Numbered from the stretch's first letter, positions 8,365-17,125 are shown. The stretch is DNA of 33,446 bases from Rhodospirillales bacterium (GCA_013204265.1 JABMOG010000090.1:1-33446); one strand, 5' to 3'. The notes: a model not told the origin generated them from the sequence alone. Numbers and translations: made by a program.

Positions 8365-9996
8365 ATGGGCGCAGAAAATATTTTCGATAATGGGCTCGAC
8401 GCCAATCCAGCGAACTTCCAGCCGCAAACGCCATTGAGCTTTCTCGATTGGGCGACCACGGTCTATCCTGACAAAACCGCCGTCATTCACGGCGACGCCC
8501 GCTACACTTACCGGCAATTCGGCGAGCGCTGCCGCCGCCTGGCGTCGGCCTTGCAACAGCGCGGCGTCGGTGTTGGCGATACGGTGGCGGTGATGGCGCC
8601 CAATTCGCCGCCGATGCTGGAAGCCCATTACGGCGTGCCGATGACGGGGGCTGTACTGAACGCGCTGAATTATCGCCTGGATGCCGCTGGTATTGCCTTC
8701 ATCCTCGGTCACGGCGAGGCCAAAGTGCTGATTACCGACCGGGAATTCTCACCGGTAATTTCACAGGCGCTCACCCAATTGGACCGGACCATCATCGTCA
8801 TTGATATTGATGATCCTTTGGCCGGCAGCGGCGAAATGCTGGGTGAGACGGACTACGAGTCCTTTTTGAGTGAAGGCGACGCGGATTTCCGCTGGCAGCC
8901 GCCGGCCGACGAATGGCAGGCGATTTCGCTGAATTATACGTCGGGCACCACCGGCAACCCCAAGGGCGTGGTCTATCATCATCGTGGCGCGTTTCTCAAC
9001 GCCATGGGCAACGCGCTTGTTTTCGGGCTGAACAGCCGCTCGGTCTACCTATGGACGCTGCCGATGTTCCATTGCAATGGCTGGTGTTACACTTGGGGGG
9101 TGACGGCGGTCGGCGGCACCCATGTCTGCCTGCGCGGTCCCGACCCGGCACGGATATTCCCGTTAATTAAAGAGCACGGCGTGACCCATATGTGCGGCGC
9201 GCCGATCATCCTCAATATGCTGGTACATGCCCCGGATGACGTAAAAACCAATTTTGACAATCCAATCGAGGTCGCGACAGGAGGCGCCGCCCCACCCAGC
9301 GCGGTCATCGCCGCGATGGAAAAAATGGGGTTCAAGGTCACGCATTTGTACGGCCTGACCGAGAGTTACGGTCCATCGACCTATTGCGCGCCCAAGGCGG
9401 CGTGGGCGGATATGGACCTGGAGGAAAAGGCCGTGGAAATGGCGCGCCAGGGCGTGCGCTATCCGACGTTGTCGGAACAAGCCGTGCTCGACCCGAACAC
9501 CCTGGCCCCGGTGCCTGCGGATGGCGCGACCATCGGTGAATTGATGCTCCGTGGCAACACGGTGATGAAGGGCTACCTCAAAAACCCTGACGCTTCGGCT
9601 GAGGCCTTCGAAGGGGGCTGGTTCCATACCGGCGACCTCGGCGTCGTTCATGCGGACGGCTATGTCGAGATCAAGGATCGCTCCAAAGACATCATCCTGT
9701 CCGGGGCCGAGAATATCTCGACGCTGGAAGTCGAAGAGGCGCTGTACCGGCACCCACACGTGATGGAAGCCGCCGTCGTCGCCATGCCGCATGAACGGTG
9801 GGACGAAACCCCGTGCGCGTTCGTGACGCTGACGCCCGGCGCCGGGGCGGTTACCGAGGACGACATCATTCAGTGGTGCAAAGACAACCTGGCCCATTTC
9901 AAAGCCCCGACCAAAGTGGTCTTCGGGCCGCTGCCGAAAACCTCGACCGGCAAGGTCCAGAAATTCGTCCTGCGCGAACGGGCGCGGGCGTTGTAG
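8365..9996 (+). CDS. AMP-forming acyl-CoA synthetase (fatty acid / DmdB-like)
   Basis: A 543-residue ANL-superfamily ligase that joins a carboxylic acid to CoA through an acyl-adenylate. The P-loop is YTSGTTGNPKG (residues 191-201). Other core motifs are TGGAAPPSAV, HLYGLTESYGPST, FHTGDLGVVHADGYVEIKDRSKD and the C-terminal catalytic lysine in KTSTGK (about K530). The active-site neighbourhood (MFHCNGWCYTWG, CGAPIILNMLV) resembles medium-chain ligases and the methylmercaptopropionate-CoA ligase DmdB; I cannot separate these by eye. No dmdA, dmdC or dmdD partner was identified with certainty. It heads a run with SDR, ACAD, APH and DUF6285 genes, consistent with activation and oxidation of an acyl chain. 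Confidence 0.88.
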   Translation: MGAENIFDNGLDANPANFQPQTPLSFLDWATTVYPDKTAVIHGDARYTYRQFGERCRRLASALQQRGVGVGDTVAVMAPNSPPMLEAHYGVPMTGAVLNALNYRLDAAGIAFILGHGEAKVLITDREFSPVISQALTQLDRTIIVIDIDDPLAGSGEMLGETDYESFLSEGDADFRWQPPADEWQAISLNYTSGTTGNPKGVVYHHRGAFLNAMGNALVFGLNSRSVYLWTLPMFHCNGWCYTWGVTAVGGTHVCLRGPDPARIFPLIKEHGVTHMCGAPIILNMLVHAPDDVKTNFDNPIEVATGGAAPPSAVIAAMEKMGFKVTHLYGLTESYGPSTYCAPKAAWADMDLEEKAVEMARQGVRYPTLSEQAVLDPNTLAPVPADGATIGELMLRGNTVMKGYLKNPDASAEAFEGGWFHTGDLGVVHADGYVEIKDRSKDIILSGAENISTLEVEEALYRHPHVMEAAVVAMPHERWDETPCAFVTLTPGAGAVTEDDIIQWCKDNLAHFKAPTKVVFGPLPKTSTGKVQKFVLRERARAL

Positions 9997-10005
9997 GGTG
10001 TATTA

Positions 10006-10773
10006 ATGAACGGACCTTTTTCCCTAGACGGTAAAATCGCCCTGGTAACCGGTGCGTCCGGCGGTTTGGGGCGGCATTTCGCCGGTGTTCTGGCCGGGGC
10101 CGGGGCACGGGTCTGCGCGGCTGCGCGCCGCATGGACAAGGTTTTGGAAACCGTGGCCGAGATCGAGGCCGCCGGTGGCAGCGCCTTCGGAGTGGAAATG
10201 GACGTCACCGATTCGGCTAGCGTCACCGCCGCTTTTAGCCTGATCGAAGAACAAGCCGGGCCAGTCAACGTGGTCGTCAATAACGCCGGGATCGCCAGTG
10301 GCAAGCTGGCGCTGGACCTCAACGAGTCTGACTGGGACCGGGTCATGGACACCAACCTCAAGGGCGCCTGGACCGTCGCCCAGACCGCCGCCCGGCGCAT
10401 GGCCGAGGCCAAGGGGGGCGGCGTCATCGTCAATATAGCCTCTGTGCTGGGGCTCAGGGTTTCCCAGGGCGTCGTGCCCTATGCGGTGTCCAAAGCCGGG
10501 CTGATCCAGATGACCAAGGCGCTTGCGCTTGAGTGGGCGCGCCACGGCATTCGCGTCAACGCGCTGGCACCGGGCTATGTGGAGACCGACCTGACCCATG
10601 ATTATCTGGCCAGTGAGGCCGGAAAGACATTATTGAAACGCATTCCGCAACGCCGCCCGGCGGAGATGGCGGAACTGGACGGGCCGTTGCTGTTGCTGGC
10701 GTCCGATGCGTCGAGCTATATGACCGGCGCCGTCATCGCCGTCGATGGCGGTCATCTGGTCAGTTCGCTGTAG
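10006..10773 (+). CDS. Short-chain dehydrogenase/reductase (FabG-like)
   Basis: A 255-residue classical SDR. The cofactor loop TGASGGLG is at residues 15-22, NNAG at 92-95, the catalytic Ser146 in NIAS, and the YxxxK pair Y159/K163 in YAVSK. After the first beta-strand the loop has AAARRM, with Arg residues that often favour NADP(H). C-terminal GGHLVSSL is standard. The role is probably oxidation or reduction of a 3-hydroxy/3-oxoacyl intermediate made by the adjacent ligase and acyl-CoA dehydrogenase. It starts nine bases after the ligase stop and is followed 12 bases later by the dehydrogenase, which has a strong AGGAGG site. Confidence 0.9.
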   Translation: MNGPFSLDGKIALVTGASGGLGRHFAGVLAGAGARVCAAARRMDKVLETVAEIEAAGGSAFGVEMDVTDSASVTAAFSLIEEQAGPVNVVVNNAGIASGKLALDLNESDWDRVMDTNLKGAWTVAQTAARRMAEAKGGGVIVNIASVLGLRVSQGVVPYAVSKAGLIQMTKALALEWARHGIRVNALAPGYVETDLTHDYLASEAGKTLLKRIPQRRPAEMAELDGPLLLLASDASSYMTGAVIAVDGGHLVSSL

Positions 10774-10785
10774 GAGGCACAGGTT

Positions 10786-11985
10786 ATGGATTTCACCCTT
10801 ATCCCCGAGGTCGAGGATTTTCGCCAACGTATCCGCGCCTTCGTCGCCGACCATGTTTTGCCGCTGGAATCCGATCCGGCGTCTTTCGATGGCCACGAAA
10901 ATATTACCGAAGATTTGTTGCAGTCCATGCGCGCCAAGGCCCGGGCCGAGGGTTTGTGGGCGTTATCGATGCCCCGTGATCGGGGCGGGCAGGGGCTGGA
11001 CACCGTTGGTATGGCGGCGTGTTACGAGGAAATGGCGCGCTCGATCTTCGGGCCGGTCATATTCAATGCCGCCGCCCCCGACGACGGCAATATGGTGGTG
11101 CTCAACAAAATTGGCACCGAAGCGCAGAAAGACCGCTGGCTGCAGCCGATTATCGACGGTCATATGCGCTCGTCCATCGTTATGACCGAACCCCATCCCG
11201 GCGCCGGGTCCGACCCCGCCGGGATGATGCAGACCACGGCCATCCTGGATGACGGCAAGTGGACCATCAAAGGCCACAAATGGTTCATCACCGGGGCCGA
11301 GGCGGCGCAGCATTTTATTTTGGTTGCGCGGACCAGCACTGATCCGCGAAAGGGGCTGACGGCGTTCATGTTTGATCGCGACCAGCCGGGCTGGGAGATC
11401 ACCCGGCGCATCCCGATCATGGGGCCGGAGGAACACGGCGGGCATTGCGAGATGAAATTCTATGATCTCGAAATTCCCGACGAAAACCGGCTGATGGACA
11501 TAGGCGACGGGCTCAAGGTGGTTCAAATTCGCCTCGGCACGGCGCGGCTGACCCACTGCATGCGCTGGCTCGGCATGGCCAAGCGGGCTTTGGAAATCGC
11601 CGGAGACTATGTTTCCGAGCGCGAGGCCTTTGGCGAGAAACTGATCGAGCGCGAAAGTATTCAGATGAAGCTGGGCCAGGCCGCGATGGCGATCCATACC
11701 GGGCGCTTGCTGGTGATGAATGCGGCGTGGAAAATCGATCAGGGTGATTTCGCCCGCAAGGAAGTCTCCATGGCCAAGGTTGCCGTCGCCGATACCCTGC
11801 ATCTGGCCGTCGATACCGCGATTCAGTTGTGCGGGGCCAAGGGCTATTCCAAAGACACCTTGCTGGAATGGATGTACCGCTATGCCCGCCAGGCGCGGCT
11901 GGTGGATGGCGCGTCTGAGGTTCACGAGATGGTGCTGGCGCGATTCTTCGGCCAAGAGGGGCTGGACTTCTGGCAATGGGGCTAA
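10786..11985 (+). CDS. Acyl-CoA dehydrogenase (ACAD10/11-like group)
   Basis: A 399-residue FAD enzyme that introduces the alpha-beta double bond into an acyl-CoA and passes electrons to ETF. The middle domain has MTEPHPGAGSDPAGM and KGHKWFITGAEAA; the C-terminal helical domain has RLTHCMRWLGMAKRALEIA, SEREAFGEKL, QLCGAKGYSKDT and DGASEVHEMVLARFF. The length and these motifs resemble bacterial enzymes that pair with an APH-fold protein, as in the fused human ACAD10/ACAD11. Here the APH partner is the next gene and overlaps by ten bases. An AGGAGG site precedes the ATG. Acyl specificity is not readable from the sequence. Confidence 0.92.
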   Translation: MDFTLIPEVEDFRQRIRAFVADHVLPLESDPASFDGHENITEDLLQSMRAKARAEGLWALSMPRDRGGQGLDTVGMAACYEEMARSIFGPVIFNAAAPDDGNMVVLNKIGTEAQKDRWLQPIIDGHMRSSIVMTEPHPGAGSDPAGMMQTTAILDDGKWTIKGHKWFITGAEAAQHFILVARTSTDPRKGLTAFMFDRDQPGWEITRRIPIMGPEEHGGHCEMKFYDLEIPDENRLMDIGDGLKVVQIRLGTARLTHCMRWLGMAKRALEIAGDYVSEREAFGEKLIERESIQMKLGQAAMAIHTGRLLVMNAAWKIDQGDFARKEVSMAKVAVADTLHLAVDTAIQLCGAKGYSKDTLLEWMYRYARQARLVDGASEVHEMVLARFFGQEGLDFWQWG

Positions 11986-12986
11986 AGGATAACGAGAACC
12001 GGCTGCGGGACTATCTGTCTGCCACCGCCGAGGCCCCGGTCACAATCACCGCTTTTGAGAAGCTCTCGGGCGGGGCCATCCAGGAAAACTGGCTGTTGGA
12101 TATTACCGTCGCCGGTGGCAAATGGGCGGGGGATAAGCAACTGGTGCTGCGCCGCGACGCCTTATCGAAAGTCGCCACCAGCCACAGCCGTGCAGAGGAA
12201 TTTGCCCTGTTAAAACAGGCCCACCGCGCCGGTGTCACCGTGCCGGTGCCGTGCGTGTTAGAGACCGACCCCAGTATACTGGGCGGGCCGTTTTTCATCA
12301 TGCTCCGCGTTGAGGGAACAGCGGCCGGGCACAAGCTGGTCAAGCGACCCTCCGACGATGCCCTGGCCGCCGAATTGGCAACCCAATTGGCGCGAATTCA
12401 CGGAATTCCACCGGACGACTCTTTATCATTCCTTGCCGCGCCCGACGCCGCGCCCGCGCTGGCAGCGGTGGCGGCCTACCGGGGTTATCTGGATGCACTG
12501 GGTCAGTCCCGTCCGGCATTGGAATGGGGGCTCAGGTGGCTGGAATTGCACGCACCGGACCCTGGCGAAACCGTGCTGTGTCACCGCGATTTCCGCACCG
12601 GTAATTACATGGTCGATAATGACGGCAATTTGACCGGCATTCTGGATTGGGAATTCGCAGGTTGGGGTGAGCCGGAAGAAGACATCGGCTGGTTCTGCGC
12701 CAAGTGTTGGCGCTTCGGCGCGAATGATCGCGAGGCGGGTGGTATCGCCGGGCGGGACGCCTTTTACCGGGCCTACAAAGACGCATCCGGGCGCAGCATT
12801 GACCCCCGCCGCGTCGATTACTGGGAAACCATGGCTCATGTGCGTTGGGCCGTCATCGCGTGTCAGCAGGCGGCGCGCCATGTGTCGGGCGAGCAGCCGT
12901 CCCTGGAATTGGCGTTGACCCAGCATCTGGTGCCGGAACTGGAACTGGACGTCCTGCGCCGAACCGGGGGGGGAGTGGATGCGTGA
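11976..12986 (+). CDS. APH-family phosphotransferase partner of acyl-CoA dehydrogenase
   Basis: A 336-residue aminoglycoside-phosphotransferase-fold protein, not a resistance gene. The kinase loop is intact: CHRDFRTGN with H203, D205 and N210, then ILDWEFAGWG with the metal-binding D224. The N-terminal lobe has RENWLLD-like and LVLRR strands. In ACAD10/11 and their bacterial two-gene versions this domain is fused to or encoded beside the dehydrogenase and is thought to phosphorylate a hydroxyacyl-CoA so that it can be dehydrated. The ten-base overlap with the dehydrogenase and eight-base overlap with the DUF6285 gene indicate translational coupling. Confidence 0.88.
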   Translation: MGLKDNENRLRDYLSATAEAPVTITAFEKLSGGAIQENWLLDITVAGGKWAGDKQLVLRRDALSKVATSHSRAEEFALLKQAHRAGVTVPVPCVLETDPSILGGPFFIMLRVEGTAAGHKLVKRPSDDALAAELATQLARIHGIPPDDSLSFLAAPDAAPALAAVAAYRGYLDALGQSRPALEWGLRWLELHAPDPGETVLCHRDFRTGNYMVDNDGNLTGILDWEFAGWGEPEEDIGWFCAKCWRFGANDREAGGIAGRDAFYRAYKDASGRSIDPRRVDYWETMAHVRWAVIACQQAARHVSGEQPSLELALTQHLVPELELDVLRRTGGGVDA

Positions 12987-13347
12987 TCGTCCCGATGGTG
13001 CGGAGCTGCTGGCCCTGATCCAACGCATCGAAGATGCCGACCCCCTGGTCTCGCTGCCCGCTGATGAGGGCTACACCCAACGGATGCTGGCCCACGCCAA
13101 GGCAATCGCCGAGCGCCAGCAGGCATTAGGCCGCGCGTCCGAGGAACAGGAATTACAGGATTTAAGGTCGCTTCTAGGCGGCGACGGCGGGCTTGCCGAC
13201 CTCAACCGGGACTTGGCGCTGGCGATACGGGGCGGTGAATTTGATCCCGGCGCGCCCGGTGCTGATGCGGCCCGTCGTCATCTTTGGCAAACGGCGCTTG
13301 AACGTGTGCGCGAAAGCAATCCGAAGGCGATGAAGGAACAAGGTTAA
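12979..13347 (+). CDS. DUF6285 family small protein
   Basis: A 122-residue soluble, mostly helical and acidic protein. It begins with RPDGAELLALIQRI and contains AKAIAERQQALG and LALAIRGGEFDPG, the pattern of the DUF6285 family. That family is nearly always found directly after an APH-type phosphotransferase and acyl-CoA dehydrogenase, as here. Its function is unknown; a non-catalytic role in the kinase/dehydrogenase complex is plausible but unproven. The start ATG 12979 lies inside the end of the APH gene, behind a GGGGGGGAGTGG stretch that can serve as the ribosome-binding site. It is the last gene of the acyl-chain operon. Confidence 0.78.
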   Translation: MRDRPDGAELLALIQRIEDADPLVSLPADEGYTQRMLAHAKAIAERQQALGRASEEQELQDLRSLLGGDGGLADLNRDLALAIRGGEFDPGAPGADAARRHLWQTALERVRESNPKAMKEQG

Positions 13348-13349
13348 AT

Positions 13350-13382
13350 ATTGTATACAATCCGGATTGTTCCGTTCACAAT
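13350..13382. promoter_or_regulatory. Palindromic operator region upstream of prpD-like gene
   Basis: ATTGTATACAAT (13350-13361) is a perfect 12-base palindrome, and ATTGT-N7-ACAAT (13366-13382) repeats its half-sites with a wider spacer. Both lie in the 72-base gap before the PrpD-like gene. The TTGTATACAA form is typical of operators of GntR/FCD regulators. It shares the GTATAC core with the site at 2979. No convincing -35/-10 pair was identified here and the regulator is not in the window. Confidence 0.5.
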
Positions 13383-13419
13383 ACTCTCAACGCCGTAAAG
13401 GCGAATGGGAGGACAGTTT

Positions 13420-14802
13420 GTGAGCATTGCCGGGGAACTGGCGCGCCGTATCAAGGCGCTGCGCTACGACGATCTGCCCATTGAGGCAATCACCTGGGCG
13501 AAGACGGCGATCCTGGATACCGTCGGCGTCACCCTGGCCGGTGCGGCCGAGGAATGTGTCGGCATTGTCGAGCGCGTGCAGGCCCCCGGTCCCGGCCCGT
13601 GCCTGATTTTCGGGCGCACGGCCCGCACCAATCCGCTCGATGCCGCGCTTATCAATGGCACCGCGTCGCACGCGCTGGATTTTGACGATTTTGCCATCAC
13701 CATCGGCGGCCACCCGTCGGTGCCGTTGGTGCCGGCGCTGATCGCGTTGGGGGAAACCCAGCCGGCAAGCGGGCGCGACGTGTTGACCGCCTATATCGCC
13801 GGTTACGAGGTCCAGTCCCGCATCGCCAAGGCCGTCAACTTCCATCACTACGAAAAAGGCTGGCACCCGACGGCGACGCTCGGCATTTTCGGCACCGTCG
13901 CAGCCTCAGCTCATCTGCTGGATTTGAGCGAGGCACAAACGGCGACGGCGTTGGCGGTGGCGGTGTCGCTGGCGTCGGGGGTGAAGGTCAACTTCGGCAC
14001 CATGACCAAGCCACTGCACGTCGGCCATTCAGTACGCAATGGCGTGCAGGCGGTGTTGTTGGCGAGGGAAGGTTTTACCGCCAACCCAGAAGCCTTCGAG
14101 GCAAAACAGGGTTTTTTCAACGTCTTCAACGGGCCGGGAAATTTCGATCCGGAGCAGATCTTCGATGGCTGGGCCGATCCACTCGATATTATCGACCCCG
14201 GCCTCGGGCTGAAACAGTTCCCGTGTTGCGGCTCTACCCATCCGGCCATCAGTTGCATGCTGGATTTGGTGCGGGTCCACGGGCTTGCCGCCGCAGATGT
14301 CGTGAAAATCGATATTCGCACCAATCCGCGCCGTCTGCCGCACACCAACAACCCGGACCCACAAAGCCCACTGGAAGCTAAGTTTTCCATGCATTACACC
14401 GTCGTCCGCGCCTTGGTTGATGGGCGCGTGACCCTTGAGCATTTTGAGGGCGATGCTTTCCATGACCCGGCGGTGCGCCGTGTTATGGCAATTGTCACCG
14501 TCGGCGAACACCCCGATATGGGGGCAGATACGGCCAACCAGTTCGGCGCCGAAGTTACCGTCACCAAACAGGACGGCGAAACCGTTTCCGCCCGTATAAA
14601 CCACCAGCTCGGGCGCGGTCCGGCCAATCCGATGTCGCGGGACGAGCTGTTGTCCAAGTTCGAAGACTGCGCCGGTCGGGTTTTACCGCGCGAGCGCATT
14701 CTCCCGGTGTTCGAGCAGCTGGAAAATTTTGAGACCCTGCCAGCCATCACGGACCTGACCGACGCGTTACTACCGGAACACAGGAGCAAAAAAGTTGGCT
14801 GA
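13420..14802 (+). CDS. MmgE/PrpD family protein
   Basis: A 460-residue member of the 2-methylcitrate dehydratase (PrpD) / cis-aconitate decarboxylase / MmgE fold, which eliminates water or CO2 from tricarboxylate-like substrates. Motifs include HALDFDDFAITIGGHPS near residue 85, GWHPTATLGIFGTVAASA near 150 and MTKPLHVGHSVRNG near 195. GTG 13420 is chosen because GGGAGGA lies six bases upstream; the earlier ATG at 13405 overlaps that ribosome-binding site. The next gene is a PrpF-family isomerase, but methylcitrate synthase, methylisocitrate lyase and AcnD are absent. The pair may therefore act on another branched di- or tricarboxylate. It lies behind a palindromic operator. Confidence 0.88.
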   Translation: MSIAGELARRIKALRYDDLPIEAITWAKTAILDTVGVTLAGAAEECVGIVERVQAPGPGPCLIFGRTARTNPLDAALINGTASHALDFDDFAITIGGHPSVPLVPALIALGETQPASGRDVLTAYIAGYEVQSRIAKAVNFHHYEKGWHPTATLGIFGTVAASAHLLDLSEAQTATALAVAVSLASGVKVNFGTMTKPLHVGHSVRNGVQAVLLAREGFTANPEAFEAKQGFFNVFNGPGNFDPEQIFDGWADPLDIIDPGLGLKQFPCCGSTHPAISCMLDLVRVHGLAAADVVKIDIRTNPRRLPHTNNPDPQSPLEAKFSMHYTVVRALVDGRVTLEHFEGDAFHDPAVRRVMAIVTVGEHPDMGADTANQFGAEVTVTKQDGETVSARINHQLGRGPANPMSRDELLSKFEDCAGRVLPRERILPVFEQLENFETLPAITDLTDALLPEHRSKKVG

Positions 14803-14852
14803 TTTTGATGTTGTTGGTGCCGGTAACGCCGCCCAGTTTAAAGGATGAGGTT

Positions 14853-16004
14853 ATGAAACAACGTAAAATCCCCGCCGTTTTTATGCGTGGCGGAACGTCG
14901 AAGGCGGTGATGTTTCTGCACGCCGATTTGCCCGAGGACCGCGCCGAGTGGGATGCTATTTTCCTCGCCGCCCTTGGTAGCCCCGACCCCAACGGACGCC
15001 AGCTTAACGGCATGGGCGGCGGTATTTCGTCGCTCAGCAAGGCATGCATCATCGGTCCCTCAGCGCGCGATGACGCCGATGTCGATTACACCTTCGCCCA
15101 GGTGTCCGTCGACCGGGACAACGTCGGTTACGGCGCCAACTGCGGCAATATGTCGTCCGCCGTCGGCCCCTTCGCGGTCGACGAGGGGTTGGTGACGCCG
15201 GGCGGCGACGAGGCCCTGGTCCGCATTTACAACACCAACACGGACAAGATTATTCATTCCCGTTTCCAGATGGAGGACGGCATTGCCGCCGTCGATGGCG
15301 ATTTCGATCTTAAGGGCGTCGCCGGTACCGGTGCACCGGTGCGGCTGGATTTTCTTGCGCCCGGCGGTGCCGCGACGGGGCGGTTGTTGCCGACGGGTAA
15401 CGTCATCGATTTTATAGAAGTCGACGGGTTGGGCCGCGTCGAGGCGTCGCTGGTGGACGCCGCCAACCCATGCGTCTTTGTCGAAGCCGCTGCCTTGGGG
15501 CTGACCGGAACCGAAGCCCCCGACGAAATAGACGCCAAGGTCGACGTGATGGCGTGGCTGGAATCCATCCGCGCCCAGGGTGCCGTCCTGATGGGGCTGG
15601 CCGAGACGCCCGAAGCCTGCACGGAAAACGCACCGTCGTCGCCTTTCGTCGGCATGGTCACGGCAGCCCAAGACGCAAAAACCCTGGCCGGGGAACATAT
15701 CCGCGCCGCAGACGCCGACCTGACGGCGCGGATCGTCTCATCAGGCAATACCCACCGGGCGCTGCCGCTGACCGGCGCGCTGTGTTGCGCCACTGCGGCT
15801 CGCATTGAGGGCACACTCATTCACCGCCATTCCCGCAGGGGTACGGACCCCGACAGCGATCTTCGTATCATGCAGCCGTCGGGAATTATCCCCGTGGTCT
15901 GCACCGTCACCAACACAGACACCGGATGGCTGGCGGAACGGGCCGGTGTTTACCGCACCCAACGCCGTTTGTTCGAAGGGCGGGTTCTTATCCCAGGTTC
16001 TTAG
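14853..16004 (+). CDS. PrpF-family isomerase (methylaconitate/4-oxalomesaconate/3-methylitaconate type)
   Basis: A 383-residue PrpF-fold protein (diaminopimelate-epimerase-like) that shifts a double bond in an unsaturated polycarboxylate by proton transfer. Visible markers are FMRGGTSKAVMF at the N-terminus, GMGGGISSLSKACI (Lys63, matching the catalytic Lys of PrpF) and YGANCGNMSSAVGPFA (Cys97, matching the catalytic Cys). The start is ATG 14853 with AAGGATGAGG upstream; an ORF extension to 14805 is not needed. Family members include 2-methylaconitate isomerase, 4-oxalomesaconate tautomerase and methylitaconate isomerase; sequence alone does not choose. Its stop overlaps the stop of the convergent protease gene (TTAG at 16001-16004). 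Confidence 0.88.
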   Translation: MKQRKIPAVFMRGGTSKAVMFLHADLPEDRAEWDAIFLAALGSPDPNGRQLNGMGGGISSLSKACIIGPSARDDADVDYTFAQVSVDRDNVGYGANCGNMSSAVGPFAVDEGLVTPGGDEALVRIYNTNTDKIIHSRFQMEDGIAAVDGDFDLKGVAGTGAPVRLDFLAPGGAATGRLLPTGNVIDFIEVDGLGRVEASLVDAANPCVFVEAAALGLTGTEAPDEIDAKVDVMAWLESIRAQGAVLMGLAETPEACTENAPSSPFVGMVTAAQDAKTLAGEHIRAADADLTARIVSSGNTHRALPLTGALCCATAARIEGTLIHRHSRRGTDPDSDLRIMQPSGIIPVVCTVTNTDTGWLAERAGVYRTQRRLFEGRVLIPGS

Positions 16005-17125
16005 CGTCTTTGGCGCTTCGGTGGCGGCGTTGGGTTTTTTTCGATAAATGCCCGGGCTACGGGCGCCATGTTGGGAAAATGTGTTTCCATCAATTGCAGG
16101 GATTTGTCCAACAGCGCCTTGTCGCCGCCCCAGGCCCCGGCCTGAACGCCCAGCCGGAGTACCCCGGCATCCGAAGGAAGGATTTCGATCAGGCGGCGGA
16201 GATGGACCGCTTCGTCCGCGTAACGTCCGCTCAGGTGCAGCGCGATTGCCATGGACACAATCGAATTGATGGCGTTGGGGTCCTGATCAAGGGCGCGGGA
16301 AAACATGTCTATGGCGTCTTGCGTTTTTCCCTGGCGGCCTAAGGTTTGACCGGCGAGGTCCCAGAGCTGGCGGTTATTGCTGCGCCCGCACTGGTCCTTG
16401 AGGGCAGTGACGGCTTCGGGCGGGGATTGTTTGCGGGACCGAGGCAAGGCCTCTAGCGCCTCGATGCATTTCCGGTAGGCCAGTCCCAAGGCCCGGCTCG
16501 CCTTTTTGTGTTGCGGCCCCGACAGGGCCTTGAGTTTTTTGATTTGCGATACGGGAATGGCTTCGTTGCGGCCCTCGCCGCCCGAGGTCACGATGGCCAC
16601 CAGCCGGCCCTGCGAGTCGACCAACGCGCCGCCTGAATTGCCGGGCTGGCTGAAGGCACCGTTGTGCAACCGCGCCAAAGGCTTGCCGGCGGCTAAGGGC
16701 ACCAGCAGGCGGCCCGGCTCGTAAATCCGGATGGTGCGGCTGCGGGTGTCGGCGCCGATGGTGTAAAGCCGGTCTTCCGGGTCGGCTTGGGCGGTTGGGA
16801 ATAACCCCGGGGCTTTGATGTCCGGCGCACGGATCAGGAGCAGGTCGCCGTCGTAGGCAGAGGGCACGACGGCGGCGGTTACGGGCTCGCCGGAGGGAAG
16901 GATGATCACGGCCTCTCGGTTTTCGGCGATCACGTGGCGGTTGGTGACCAACAGGCCGGACTCAATGAGCACGGCGCTGGCAAGTGGGTCGAACGAGGCA
17001 ATGCGGAAAACTCGGGACGTGCTCGCGCAAACGGCTTCTGGCGCGTGGCAGGGGGCCTTGGCCGACGCGGGCAGGGCAGCGCTTAAAACCAGCAGCGCCA
17101 GCATTTCCGGTAGAAGCGCGCGCAT
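16001..17125 (-). CDS. Secreted trypsin-like serine protease with TPR region
   Basis: A 374-residue protein with an N-terminal signal peptide (MRALLPEMLALLVLSAALPASA) and a chymotrypsin-fold domain. The triad is readable: His64 in TNRHVIAEN, Asp94 in YDGDLLLIRA and Ser164 in QPGNSGGALVD. The second half, about residues 205-360, is helical with TPR-like repeats (QTLGRQGKTQDAIDMFSRAL, then AIALHLSGRYADEAVHLRRL). There is no PDZ domain, unlike DegP/HtrA. It probably acts in the periplasm. The ATG 17125 shares one base with the azlD stop (TAATG), so it is co-translated with an amino-acid exporter; the functional link is not obvious. A longer upstream frame is only a shadow over azlD. Confidence 0.82.
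   Translation of the reverse strand: MRALLPEMLALLVLSAALPASAKAPCHAPEAVCASTSRVFRIASFDPLASAVLIESGLLVTNRHVIAENREAVIILPSGEPVTAAVVPSAYDGDLLLIRAPDIKAPGLFPTAQADPEDRLYTIGADTRSRTIRIYEPGRLLVPLAAGKPLARLHNGAFSQPGNSGGALVDSQGRLVAIVTSGGEGRNEAIPVSQIKKLKALSGPQHKKASRALGLAYRKCIEALEALPRSRKQSPPEAVTALKDQCGRSNNRQLWDLAGQTLGRQGKTQDAIDMFSRALDQDPNAINSIVSMAIALHLSGRYADEAVHLRRLIEILPSDAGVLRLGVQAGAWGGDKALLDKSLQLMETHFPNMAPVARAFIEKNPTPPPKRQRR

Noticed and set aside
12270-12283. Perfect 14-base palindrome CCCAGTATACTGGG with a GTATAC core
   Set aside because: It lies in the middle of the APH-family coding sequence and encodes ordinary residues (Pro-Ser-Ile-Leu-Gly region), far from any start; probably chance, so not called an operator.
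11976-12986. Aminoglycoside resistance kinase
   Set aside because: Although APH-fold, it overlaps an acyl-CoA dehydrogenase and a DUF6285 gene, the context of ACAD10/11-type metabolic kinases.
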